NCBI RefSeq assembly: GCF_036416795.1
Contig: NZ_CP143867.1
Coordinates: 4,146,001 to 4,210,000, forward strand
Source of the DNA: Bacteroides sp. MSB163
GTDB taxonomy: Bacteria > Bacteroidota > Bacteroidia > Bacteroidales > Bacteroidaceae
Reading direction: 5' to 3'
Length of the DNA stretch: 64,000 nucleotides
Within the stretch, counting starts at the first letter, position 1. Each line of letters starts with the position of its first letter. Positions 26,627 to 34,754 of this stretch are shown here, piece after piece. Under the pieces are notes generated by a model. That model saw only the letters and a program-made list of their open reading frames with translations, was not told where the DNA came from and did not search any database. The translations under genes were made by a program, and so were the position numbers.

Positions 26627-26660
26627 TGCCCTATTATCTATGGCATAAATAACCTTTCTT
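26627..26660 (+). terminator. Terminator or attenuator before the last capsule gene
   Basis: A 13-bp stem with one wobble pair (GGTTATTTGTGCC, 26627-26639, with 26642-26654, whose 2-nt spacer means the loop opens some pairs) is followed by the T-rich TTTCTTTTTATA. It lies between the sugar transferase and the last aminotransferase. It may end the main operon or be a site where UpxY-type antitermination is needed. Confidence 0.5.
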
Positions 26661-26711
26661 TTTATACTCTTACTTTTCTATTTATCGTTTTCTTTTAATC
26701 ATAATAATTTA

Positions 26712-27851
26712 ATGGACAAGAGAATTTATCTTTGCCTTGCTCACATGAGCGGCAAGGAGCAGGCTTTTATAAAGGAAGCTTTCGATACTAATTGGGTTGT
26801 TCCTTTAGGTCCCAACGTGAATGCTTTCGAAGACGGACTGAAACATTTTGTAGGACAGGATAAGGAAGTTGTTGCTTTGTCTGCGGGTACGGCGGCCATC
26901 CATTTGGGATTAATCCAACTTGGTGTAGGAGTCGGTGATGAGGTTATCTGCCAGTCGTTTACGTTCTGCGCGTCAGCCAATCCTGTAGCTTACCAGGGAG
27001 CTAACCCTGTGTTTATCGACAGTGAGGAGGATACCTGGAATATGGACCCTGTTTTGCTGGAAGAAGCCATTAAGGACAGAATCTCGAAGACAGGTAAGAA
27101 GCCGAAAGCTATTCTTCCTGTTCATCTTTACGGTATGCCTGCCAGAATTGATGAGATTTGCGCGATAGCCGCTAAATATGAAATCCCTGTGTTGGAGGAT
27201 GCTGCAGAGGCTTTGGGTTCTGAGTTCAAGGGACAGAAGTGCGGTACTTTCGGTACCTTTGGCGTCCTGTCTTTCAATGGCAATAAGATGATCACGACTT
27301 CGGGTGGTGGCGCTTTGATCGTTCCTGATGAAAGCACCAAGAAGCAAACCATGTTTTATGCTACGCAGGCTCGTGAACCTTTCCCTCATTACCAGCATGA
27401 AAAGATTGGTTACAATTATCGTATGAGTAATATTTGTGCTGGTATCGGTCGTGGTCAGATGACTGTATTGGATGAGCATATTGCGCATCACCGCCATGTA
27501 CATGCGCTTTACGAGAAGGCTTTTGAAGGTGTGGACGGTATTACTTTGAAATCTAATCCTGATGGTCGTTTCAACGCTAATTATTGGCTGTCTACTATTC
27601 TGATAGATCCAGTGAAGACCGGTACTACCTATGATGAGGTCCGGTGTAAACTGGATGAACGGGGAATTGAGACCCGTCCCTTGTGGAAACCTATGCATTT
27701 GCAGCCTGTCTATGCCCATAATCCTTGTTATGTGAATGGAGTTTCTGAACGTTTGTTTAATATGGGTTTATGTATTCCTGCCGGTCCTTGGGTGACGGAT
27801 GAAGATGTGGCTTATATTGTAGAGCAAATAAAAGGCTGTTGCAAAAAGTAG
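26712..27851 (+). CDS. DegT/DnrJ/EryC1/StrS aminotransferase (PglE-like)
   Basis: A 379-residue PLP aminotransferase, probably converting a UDP-4-keto-6-deoxy-HexNAc to its 4-amino form. It starts MDKRIYLCLAHMSGKEQAF and has DTNWVVPLGPNVNAFE, GTAAIHLGLIQLGVG, LPVHLYGMPARIDE, LEDAAEALGSEFKG and the PLP lysine in LSFNGNKMITTSGGGA at about residue 192. These fit the PglE/LegC group better than the first aminotransferase of the locus. The matching dehydratase (PglF-type) is not in the window. It follows a hairpin and a 105-bp spacer, so it may have its own promoter. Its GC content is higher than the middle of the locus. Confidence 0.9.
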   Translation: MDKRIYLCLAHMSGKEQAFIKEAFDTNWVVPLGPNVNAFEDGLKHFVGQDKEVVALSAGTAAIHLGLIQLGVGVGDEVICQSFTFCASANPVAYQGANPVFIDSEEDTWNMDPVLLEEAIKDRISKTGKKPKAILPVHLYGMPARIDEICAIAAKYEIPVLEDAAEALGSEFKGQKCGTFGTFGVLSFNGNKMITTSGGGALIVPDESTKKQTMFYATQAREPFPHYQHEKIGYNYRMSNICAGIGRGQMTVLDEHIAHHRHVHALYEKAFEGVDGITLKSNPDGRFNANYWLSTILIDPVKTGTTYDEVRCKLDERGIETRPLWKPMHLQPVYAHNPCYVNGVSERLFNMGLCIPAGPWVTDEDVAYIVEQIKGCCKK

Positions 27852-27924
27852 CAGTACAAATTATTGAATGATTATTAGGATAATCCAATGTTGTAAATTT
27901 ACTTTACAGGAAATATATTGAGAT

Positions 27925-28110
27925 ATGGGTAAGTTTAAAGTATATAAGGAACAAGAACCGATACAGCAGAAAGCAAGTGAGTCTTTTGTTGCTTATTCAA
28001 AGATTGATCCTAGCATTGCTACCAGAGAACGGGACAATATAAAATCTGCAATTTCTGGTGAAGAATTATTGGATAGACTTCGCCCTCGTATAAAAGTCTT
28101 GTTTAAATGA
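27925..28110 (+). CDS. Small hypothetical protein, probable antitoxin-like partner
   Basis: A 61-residue protein beginning MGKFKVYKEQEPIQQKASES. It resembles short Bacteroides proteins located directly before RelE/ParE-like toxins. It overlaps the next ORF as ATGA, the usual coupling of such pairs. No DNA-binding motif is obvious. It is charged and probably helical. Calling it an antitoxin rests mainly on context and on the downstream ORF. Confidence 0.5.
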   Translation: MGKFKVYKEQEPIQQKASESFVAYSKIDPSIATRERDNIKSAISGEELLDRLRPRIKVLFK

Positions 28111-28256
28111 AAGTTGTATTTGCATCTGAAGTTGAAGAGGATTTATATGAACTTATAGAAGTGCTTATTGAAAAAGAGTACTTAGGAACTTATCCTTTTG
28201 TTATTTCTTATGTAGAGGACTTAATTTCTGATATTCAACAAAACATATTTTATTAA
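28107..28256 (+). pseudogene. Truncated RelE/ParE-like toxin fragment (49 codons)
   Basis: An ORF of 49 residues starting MKVVFASEVEEDLYELIEVL. The beginning matches N-termini of small RelE/ParE-fold proteins of Bacteroides, which are usually about 100 residues; here the frame ends after helix 2 (ISYVEDLISDIQQNIFY). The beta-sheet with catalytic residues is missing and is not found in the next 250 bp in any frame. So the toxin is probably inactive. It overlaps the upstream partner by 4 nt. Confidence 0.5.
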
Positions 28257-28322
28257 GTATATTACTAATAATCACGTTTCCAGTCAGTATATTTTATAGA
28301 CTATTTTGTAGGAGAAAGAAGA

Positions 28323-28355
28323 GTCGCTATCCACATAAGGATGGTGGCTTTTTTT
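28323..28355 (+). terminator. Intrinsic terminator
   Basis: A 10-bp stem including G-T wobbles (GTCGCTATCC, 28323-28332, with GGATGGTGGC, 28339-28348), a 6-nt loop and seven T's. It closes the capsule/toxin-fragment transcription unit. Confidence 0.75.
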
Positions 28356-28540
28356 GTTTGTGGATCGATTTCCACATAATTGTGGAAAAAATACTCAAAA
28401 CAGAAAAATATTTTTTATTTTATAGTTGTTCAAGTAGTTGATATATAGCTAAATATAACTTTGATTATAGCTTTGGCATGCATCTTGCACTATATTATGT
28501 GAGAGCTAACAAGAAATGTTTAACTTAAACAATTAGAATT

Positions 28541-28846
28541 ATGAAAAAGTTATTTTTAGCAGTAGCATTGGTAATGGGATTGGGTACTTCAGTAGCATTT
28601 GCTAACAACATGGTATCAGATGTTGAAATCGCAACGATGATCAACGAGTTTAAACCGATTGATGTAAAAGAACTCCCGCAGGCGGTTCAGGATGCCATCA
28701 AGGAAAACTACTCCGAAGCAACCATCAAAGAGGCAGCCGTTGAAGTTGCTGAAGATGGGACTAAGACTTACAAGGTAACATTGGTGGATGCAGCCGGTAC
28801 TGAGAATCCGGTTCTCTTCAATGAAAAAGGAGAGATTCAGAAGTAA
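28541..28846 (+). CDS. Small secreted protein (PepSY-like)
   Basis: A 101-residue exported protein. It has a clear signal peptide (MKKLFLAVALVMGLGTSVAFA, cut after AFA, near residue 21). The mature part ELPQAVQDAIKENYSEATIKEAAVEV...YKVTLVDAAG...FNEKGEIQK resembles the PepSY-like/DUF2874 periplasmic fold, with a helix followed by beta strands. The function in Bacteroides is unknown. The upstream region holds TAACTTTG (28456-28463) and TAGCTTTG (28468-28475), both matching the -7 consensus but without well-placed -33 boxes. It stands alone, ended by a two-way hairpin. Confidence 0.8.
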   Translation: MKKLFLAVALVMGLGTSVAFANNMVSDVEIATMINEFKPIDVKELPQAVQDAIKENYSEATIKEAAVEVAEDGTKTYKVTLVDAAGTENPVLFNEKGEIQK

Positions 28847-28869
28847 TAGGTCTTTATTTATATCATAGT

Positions 28870-28920
28870 AAAAGGGAGGGGCAGAAATTTGATTTACTCA
28901 TATCTGCTTCCTCCCTTTTT
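28870..28920. terminator. Bidirectional terminator
   Basis: Arms AAAAGGGAGG-GGCAGA and TCTGC-TTCCTCCCTTTT, ending in a T-run, lie between the convergent small secreted protein and the metzincin lipoprotein. Stem about 15 bp with a small internal mismatch and a long loop. Confidence 0.7.
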
Positions 28921-28945
28921 ACTTTTATTTACTATTTGTATCTTT

Positions 28946-30748
28946 TTACATCGGTAAATTGGCAATTATGTTTTTTGAACATATTGGTAATTTACCTTCC
29001 TGCCCCATGTTTACGAATACTGTGGCGCAGAGTACTGTCCATTGGTCGCCATAAGTCATGGTACTGCTATGACTATAACCTAAACAATGCCCGTATTCGT
29101 GGAACATAGCTTGTCGGGGATAGTTATGAGGATTGGACCCCAGCGGTGTTGCATCAAAATAGACTCCGGTATAACAGTAGTCTGCTAATCCGTAAGTGTT
29201 GCCGCCTCCCAGACCGCCGACACCTGATACACATCCCAATACGAGTCCTCCATGGCTGCGGATTCTCTGGCGTAATGCATCCAGATTGATGGCATTTCCT
29301 CCGTTATCCTTCAGTTTGCCTTCATATTTGTTCATTTCTGTGTTAAACTCTTCGGAAGAGAACATGAAAGCCATATTGATGGCCAATGCCACCCCGTGAC
29401 GACATAATAATGGATTCATGTGCCGCCAGTAAGCGTGTCCGTTGTCGGCTGAATAAGCTGAGAAACGGATGAACCACCGGCTGTCTATCTGCTCTATCTT
29501 CTTCATATACGGGTCTTCCGTCCGGATAATAAACGTGACATCGTCACCGGAAAGTTCCGGTTGTGCAGGTATCACTATCTTTCTGCCGCTGCTGGTGGTG
29601 AAGGTCCGGTCGGAACTTACAACGGGCAGCGGGAAAGTGGCTTCCATGAAAGGATAGATCGCATCGAAATGTGCCAATTCAAGGAATTCGGTACTGATTT
29701 TATTGAATCGGCATAGAATCGTCACATCATGAATCGTAACCGGTGAGAAGAATTTAACTTGTAATTGATGTTCAGCCGAGATAGATACTTGTAACGGTGC
29801 GTTTGCATAAAAGGAACGGTGCTTGCTGTCATAAAAGATGTTTCGTGGCTCGTTGGCTAGAAACATGGTGTCGGTTCCGAAGCGGGAGAAATCTTCCTCG
29901 CGGATATAAAGCAATCCGTCCAGGCTTTCCGGATGCCGGTAGTCAATGCTGATGTGGGATATACGGCCTGCCTCGATTTTGCAGTTACTGAAGCGGTATT
30001 TGTTTACAAACGATGTGCCGTCACTGCGGCTTGACTCGATATTTACAACTCCGGAAAGTGCCTCTTTACTGGGCAATGAGTAAAATGAACGGCTTTCCGT
30101 GATGTCGTATGATTCAATACCTTCTGTGCCGGAATATTCGCCATTGGCACCGAGACCGGTATATATTCCTTCGGCATTATCAAATGTGATGTCGATTTTG
30201 CGGATAAAACGCCACATATAATCGGACGAAACGTTCAAGTCTACATCAACTCTGCCTACACATCGCTCCAATGTCACCGTCTGCGATTCCGCAGCTTGTT
30301 CCTTGCCGATGTGCAACTCTATTTTTTTGTAAAAGTAGACATTGTCAAGGGGGGCTTTTGCCGCCTGATTCAGCAGCCAGGCATCCGACAATTGCTCGGG
30401 TTCGTTGATCGTCGCATCTGACTCCGCACTTGTGGTAGCTAGGAATACAACCGTATAGTCGCCGTATTCCAATCCTTCAATGGTCAGTTTGGAGAAGTCT
30501 GCTTCCAGCTTTTGATACAGCGGTTTGAGTATTTCTTCCCGGTCATCGGCAATGGCATACCACATGCGGGCAATCTTTTCTTTTTCCCCATTGCGTGTCT
30601 GTACGGCAGTGCCGTCTTCCTGCAATCCGAGAAGAAATGTTACCTGACCGGAGGCAGGCGGCATGAGGCCGGATTCCTGCTCAAGCTCATTTGAGCAACT
30701 TGCCAGCAGCAATGCCAGAAATAATAGTATGATTTTTGCAATCTTCAT
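28946..30748 (-). CDS. Fimbrillin-type lipoprotein with C-terminal metzincin-like zinc site
   Basis: A 600-residue lipoprotein. The signal peptide ends in a lipobox, LLLASCSN, with Cys near 18. Residues about 35-275 look like the FimB/Mfa2-type fimbrial accessory fold (VDVDLNV and IDITFDNAEG strand patterns). Near residues 549-560 is HEYGHCLGYSH, the complete HExxHxxGxxH zinc-binding motif of metzincins with catalytic Glu, followed by STMTYGD, a candidate Met-turn. It could be a surface protease or a peptidase-like adhesin. It follows a second fimbrillin-type gene by 12 bp, so they are one operon. Cleavage activity is an inference from the motif. Confidence 0.75.
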   Translation of the reverse strand: MKIAKIILLFLALLLASCSNELEQESGLMPPASGQVTFLLGLQEDGTAVQTRNGEKEKIARMWYAIADDREEILKPLYQKLEADFSKLTIEGLEYGDYTVVFLATTSAESDATINEPEQLSDAWLLNQAAKAPLDNVYFYKKIELHIGKEQAAESQTVTLERCVGRVDVDLNVSSDYMWRFIRKIDITFDNAEGIYTGLGANGEYSGTEGIESYDITESRSFYSLPSKEALSGVVNIESSRSDGTSFVNKYRFSNCKIEAGRISHISIDYRHPESLDGLLYIREEDFSRFGTDTMFLANEPRNIFYDSKHRSFYANAPLQVSISAEHQLQVKFFSPVTIHDVTILCRFNKISTEFLELAHFDAIYPFMEATFPLPVVSSDRTFTTSSGRKIVIPAQPELSGDDVTFIIRTEDPYMKKIEQIDSRWFIRFSAYSADNGHAYWRHMNPLLCRHGVALAINMAFMFSSEEFNTEMNKYEGKLKDNGGNAINLDALRQRIRSHGGLVLGCVSGVGGLGGGNTYGLADYCYTGVYFDATPLGSNPHNYPRQAMFHEYGHCLGYSHSSTMTYGDQWTVLCATVFVNMGQEGKLPICSKNIIANLPM

Positions 30749-30760
30749 AGAATTCCTCCT

Positions 30761-32647
30761 TTATTTTTTTACACAACGTAAGGATGCAAACGCTTCCATC
30801 TGCAATTGTCTTTCGGAAATGGCAGTGGTTTCCTTACCTTCAAACGGCAACCAGTAAGTCCATGCATAGCCACCCGGACAGCCGTTACGTTCGCTTGTCC
30901 ATAACACGGCTCTTTTTCCGAAAGCCGGATTATTGGTGGCAGATTTGTCGCCTTTTCCGCCTGCCAAGGGGATGATAAGGTAACGTCCGGTATCTTCTGA
31001 AGTAAATTTCACATAGTGTTGCGTTCCTGTTACACCGGTCGGGGTAGTCAGGGTTCCTTCGCCAATGTGGAGTGTAGCGGTTATTTTTTCTCCGTTTCCT
31101 GCTGTATAAGTGCCGGGGATTTCCTGTCCTTTGGGGAGAAGGGAATTCAGTTCGTTGCGGGTTGGCACACGGTAGCCTTCCGGACAAGGCATGTGGGTAT
31201 CGTTTTGCCAGGGTATGTCGGCTGTTTGGTTACCCAGATTGTTTGAGGGGTTGTATCCTTGCCAGGGAACATACATATACTTCCGTCCATACTGGAACAA
31301 ACCACCGATACTGCTGCCCCAACCATTATGGTACATCTCCTCAACAGTAGCACCGTCTAAGGGGTATACTTGGTCTTCCAGATCCCGGCTGCGTGCATTG
31401 AACGCCATCCAAATACTGCCACCCATTTCAACGGTCTCAATCTGCTTGTCGCTCGGAGCCACACGAATTTCTACATAATCATAAGAGCCGGTCAGCAAAG
31501 CATTTTTTAAATGTACCAGAATTGTATACCCCAGCCGGCCACTGCCTTGTGCGGTCACCGATACATTGAATGCCGACACTATGCCTTCTGTCTCTTCGGA
31601 TACCGACATCCCGCTGAGATTCACATCATTGCCAATACCCTCGGTGCCCGATATGTCAATCCGGGTGTCGGAAACAAATGCCAGCTTCATGTCACTGACT
31701 CCTGTGGCGGGTACCTCTACTATATTATTCTCATAATCTACTGTTACTCCTTCCGGAATCTTGGATTGGGAAGCACTAAGCAGGATACGGTGCTCCGTAT
31801 CTGGTTTCCCGATAATCGTTTCGCCTTCTTCCCAAGGCTTGATTTCGAAGATTCCTTCTATTGTAGCACCTACGTTGAGTACTGACAATTCGTAGACTTT
31901 GTTACGTTCTATACTGGGTAATTGCATCTCCAGTCTGATGGGGATTTCATCGTATGTACCACGCAGGATGATATGTACAGGACGGGTACTTTCGAAAATG
32001 CGGAATATTCCCTGTTGCTCTCCACCGAAAGCGGGATTAAATTTCTTTGAATACTTTACCGTTTTATCTGATGCGGAAGTGTTTTCGATGAACGGATATG
32101 TTTCAGCCGGAGCATCCTCCACGATTACTTCTTTGATTAATGTTTTGCTGTCTGCCGTGGTGTTCAAGTCTATACGGGCTACACCGCGTTTCATGCCGAC
32201 GTTGATTTCCTGACCACTGCGTGTTTGGGGAGTACTTTCCAACTCAACGATTGCAGCCATAAAGTCAGGAGCTGAATTATCATGCAGTCCTTCACCGATG
32301 GTCATATTGCGGAATTCTTCCTCGGTAATGTTTCCTTCCTGGACCGGAAGTGCCACTCCGGTGAGGAAGTATAGCCGTGAACCGCTGAGTGCGGAAATGC
32401 TGGACTGGCCATTGGATTCGGGAGTCAATTGTTGCATTTTGTACAGGTTGCCATCGCTGAACTGGAAAACAGACACATCCCGTATCTCCTCAGAAGAGTC
32501 TGAACCGGAAGTCGTAATACCTTTTACCACTACTGAATAAGCTTGTTGTTTGCCTTCTCCCTCAGACGGTGCATCGTCTGAGCAGGCGCCTAAAAACAAC
32601 GTTCCGAGCAAGGCGGAAACGATGATCTTTTTGTAAGGGTGATTCAT
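30761..32647 (-). CDS. Fimbrillin-like lipoprotein with C-terminal FISUMP-like domain
   Basis: A 628-residue surface or outer-membrane lipoprotein. The lipobox LFLGACSD is near residue 20. The N-terminal half is a FimB/Mfa2-type transthyretin-like tandem (GVARIDLNTTADSK, then strands around 250-270). The last 200 residues carry the 'Fibrobacter succinogenes major paralogous domain' pattern, with GGSIWMAFN, CPEGYRVPTRNELNSLL and final SLRCVKK. Such proteins are fimbrial tip or accessory subunits in Bacteroidales. It is first in a two-gene operon with the metzincin-like protein. No fimbrillin major subunit is next to it. Confidence 0.75.
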   Translation of the reverse strand: MNHPYKKIIVSALLGTLFLGACSDDAPSEGEGKQQAYSVVVKGITTSGSDSSEEIRDVSVFQFSDGNLYKMQQLTPESNGQSSISALSGSRLYFLTGVALPVQEGNITEEEFRNMTIGEGLHDNSAPDFMAAIVELESTPQTRSGQEINVGMKRGVARIDLNTTADSKTLIKEVIVEDAPAETYPFIENTSASDKTVKYSKKFNPAFGGEQQGIFRIFESTRPVHIILRGTYDEIPIRLEMQLPSIERNKVYELSVLNVGATIEGIFEIKPWEEGETIIGKPDTEHRILLSASQSKIPEGVTVDYENNIVEVPATGVSDMKLAFVSDTRIDISGTEGIGNDVNLSGMSVSEETEGIVSAFNVSVTAQGSGRLGYTILVHLKNALLTGSYDYVEIRVAPSDKQIETVEMGGSIWMAFNARSRDLEDQVYPLDGATVEEMYHNGWGSSIGGLFQYGRKYMYVPWQGYNPSNNLGNQTADIPWQNDTHMPCPEGYRVPTRNELNSLLPKGQEIPGTYTAGNGEKITATLHIGEGTLTTPTGVTGTQHYVKFTSEDTGRYLIIPLAGGKGDKSATNNPAFGKRAVLWTSERNGCPGGYAWTYWLPFEGKETTAISERQLQMEAFASLRCVKK

Positions 32648-32771
32648 GTTTTTTGTAAAATGTTATATTGAATATTGATACTTCTTTCGGATCTTTTCCG
32701 AAAGCGGGTGCAAAAATATATAATTTTTCAATATGAGAAATTCTCTTTCCTGTAATCTTCATTACTTTCCT

Positions 32772-32801
32772 TTTGTAATCTCAACTCTTTTTGTATCTTT
32801 G
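32772..32801 (+). promoter_or_regulatory. Promoter of the trimeric hydrogenase operon
   Basis: -33 TTTG (32772-32775), 18-nt spacer, -7 TATCTTTG (32794-32801), giving a start near 32808, 19 nt before the ATG. It matches the Bacteroides consensus and shows that the longer frame starting at TTG 32791 is not the gene start. Confidence 0.75.
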
Positions 32802-32826
32802 TTCTCGACCCCAAATCTATTACAAA

Positions 32827-34734
32827 ATGAAAGTACTAACTATCCATGATCTGAAAACAATCAGGAAAAGGGCAGAAGGCACGCTCTTGCTACGCGAAGA
32901 AAGCAATGAGGCGGTTACGGAACAATGCTGTGGGTTGGCATTGGGAACCGGGCATTTGCAAATCCTGATCTGTGGAGGTACAGGTTGCAAGGCATCCGAC
33001 AGCCACATCATTGCTGAACGTCTTCAGCAAGCACTCGAGAAAAATAATATTGCCGACAAGGTGGACATTATCACTACCGGTTGTTTCGGCTTTTGTGAAA
33101 AGGGACCTATCGTAAAGATTATCCCTGATAACACGTTCTATACCCAGGTGGTGCCTGATGATGCCGACGAGATAGTCGGCGAGCATATCATCGGGGGACG
33201 GAAAATAGAACGGCTGCTCTATATCGATCCGAAGACGGAGAAGACCGTCAGCGACTCCAAGCACATGGATTTCTATCGGAAGCAGATGCGTATAGCACTG
33301 CGTAACTGCGGCTTCATCGATCCGGAAAACATTGAAGAATACATTGCGCTGGATGGGTATATGGCCTTGGCGGACAGTCTTCTCAACAAAAAGCCGGAAG
33401 AGGTGATAGACGTGATAAAACGTTCCGGACTTCGTGGACGTGGTGGTGGTGGTTTCCCCACAGGGAAGAAGTGGGAATTTGCCCATAAGCAACAGGCCGA
33501 CATGAAGTATGTGGTGTGTAACGCTGACGAGGGTGACCCCGGTGCTTTTATGGACCGTTCCATCATGGAGGGTGATCCGCACTCTATTGTTGAAGCAATG
33601 GCAGTTTGTGGTTATTCTATCGGTTCTCCCAAAGGATTGGTATATATCCGGGCGGAATATCCGTTGGCTATACAACGTTTGAAGATTGCTATTGCCCAGG
33701 CACGCGAATACGGTTTGCTGGGTAAGAATATATTCGGTGCGGACTTTAGTTTCGACATTGAAATACGTTATGGTGCCGGAGCATTTGTGTGCGGTGAAGA
33801 AACTGCGTTGATTCACTCCATGGAAGGAAAGCGGGGTGAACCTACTTTGAAACCTCCTTTCCCTGCCGAAGCCGGTTATCTGGGCAAACCTACCAATGTG
33901 AACAATGTGGAGACGCTTGCCAATATTCCTATCATCCTGACGAAAGGTGCGGAATGGTTTGCGTCTATCGGCACGGAACGCTCGAAAGGAACGAAGGTGT
34001 TTGCGCTGGCCGGGAAGATTAACAACGTAGGTTTGATTGAAGTGCCGATGGGCACCACCCTGCGTGAGGTGATTTATGAAATTGGAGGCGGCATCAAAGG
34101 AGGGAAGAAGTTCAAGGCGGTACAGACGGGTGGACCTTCGGGCGGTTGCCTGACGGAGAAGCATCTGGATACGCCGATTGACTTTGACAACTTGCTGGCA
34201 GAAGGCTCGATGATGGGTTCCGGTGGCATGATCGTGATGGATGAAGATGATTGTATGGTTTCTGTGTCACGCTTCTATCTCGACTTTACGGTGGAAGAAT
34301 CATGCGGAAAATGTACGCCTTGCCGTATTGGCAACAAGCGCCTGCTGGAACTGCTGAACAAGATAACCGAAGGACGAGCCACGATGAAAGATTTGGATAT
34401 ACTCTCTACATTGGGAAAGGTGATAAAGGATACCGCCTTGTGCGGGCTGGGACAGACTTCCCCCAATCCGGTACTGTCTACGCTCAATAACTTTTATGAT
34501 GAATACGTGGAGCATGTGAGGGATAAAACCTGCCGTGCGAAGCAGTGCAAATCATTGCTGGCTTATACTATCAACCCGGAACTGTGCATCGGTTGCCATC
34601 TTTGCTTTAAACATTGTCCGGCGGATGCCATTCTGGGTGATGTGCGCAAACCGCATGTCATCAATCCGGACAAGTGTATCAAGTGTGGCATGTGCATGGC
34701 ACGCTGTAAGTTCAAAGCAATCAATGTAGTTTAA
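32827..34734 (+). CDS. NADH-dependent [FeFe]-hydrogenase, NuoF-like subunit (HndC/HydB type)
   Basis: A 635-residue flavoprotein subunit that carries electrons between NAD(H) and the hydrogenase. In order: thioredoxin-like [2Fe-2S] domain (CGGTGCKASDSHI, then TTGCFGFCEKGP); the NuoF core with NADH/FMN loops GLRGRGGGGFPTGKKW and GAGAFVCGEETALI; the NuoF [4Fe-4S] site ESCGKCTPCRIG near 500; and a C-terminal ferredoxin with two [4Fe-4S] sites (CIGCHLCFKHCP and CIKCGMCMARC). This is the domain plan of HndC in group A3 hydrogenases. It is first of three genes, 20 bp ahead of the catalytic subunit. Electron bifurcation with ferredoxin is possible but not shown. Confidence 0.9.
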   Translation: MKVLTIHDLKTIRKRAEGTLLLREESNEAVTEQCCGLALGTGHLQILICGGTGCKASDSHIIAERLQQALEKNNIADKVDIITTGCFGFCEKGPIVKIIPDNTFYTQVVPDDADEIVGEHIIGGRKIERLLYIDPKTEKTVSDSKHMDFYRKQMRIALRNCGFIDPENIEEYIALDGYMALADSLLNKKPEEVIDVIKRSGLRGRGGGGFPTGKKWEFAHKQQADMKYVVCNADEGDPGAFMDRSIMEGDPHSIVEAMAVCGYSIGSPKGLVYIRAEYPLAIQRLKIAIAQAREYGLLGKNIFGADFSFDIEIRYGAGAFVCGEETALIHSMEGKRGEPTLKPPFPAEAGYLGKPTNVNNVETLANIPIILTKGAEWFASIGTERSKGTKVFALAGKINNVGLIEVPMGTTLREVIYEIGGGIKGGKKFKAVQTGGPSGGCLTEKHLDTPIDFDNLLAEGSMMGSGGMIVMDEDDCMVSVSRFYLDFTVEESCGKCTPCRIGNKRLLELLNKITEGRATMKDLDILSTLGKVIKDTALCGLGQTSPNPVLSTLNNFYDEYVEHVRDKTCRAKQCKSLLAYTINPELCIGCHLCFKHCPADAILGDVRKPHVINPDKCIKCGMCMARCKFKAINVV

Positions 34735-34754
34735 GGGAACTAAACTGAAAGAAA

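Noticed and set aside
26973..27719. 248-codon leftward frame inside the PglE-like aminotransferase
   Set aside because: Antisense of a gene with clear PLP motifs; its translation is not protein-like.
28456..28475. Promoter for the small secreted protein
   Set aside because: Two good -7 boxes exist but neither has a -33 TTG/TTTG at 18-22 bp, so no promoter feature was called.
32890..34164. 424-codon leftward open frame inside the NuoF-like gene
   Set aside because: Antisense shadow of a strongly conserved gene; His/Thr/Arg-rich translation without any domain.
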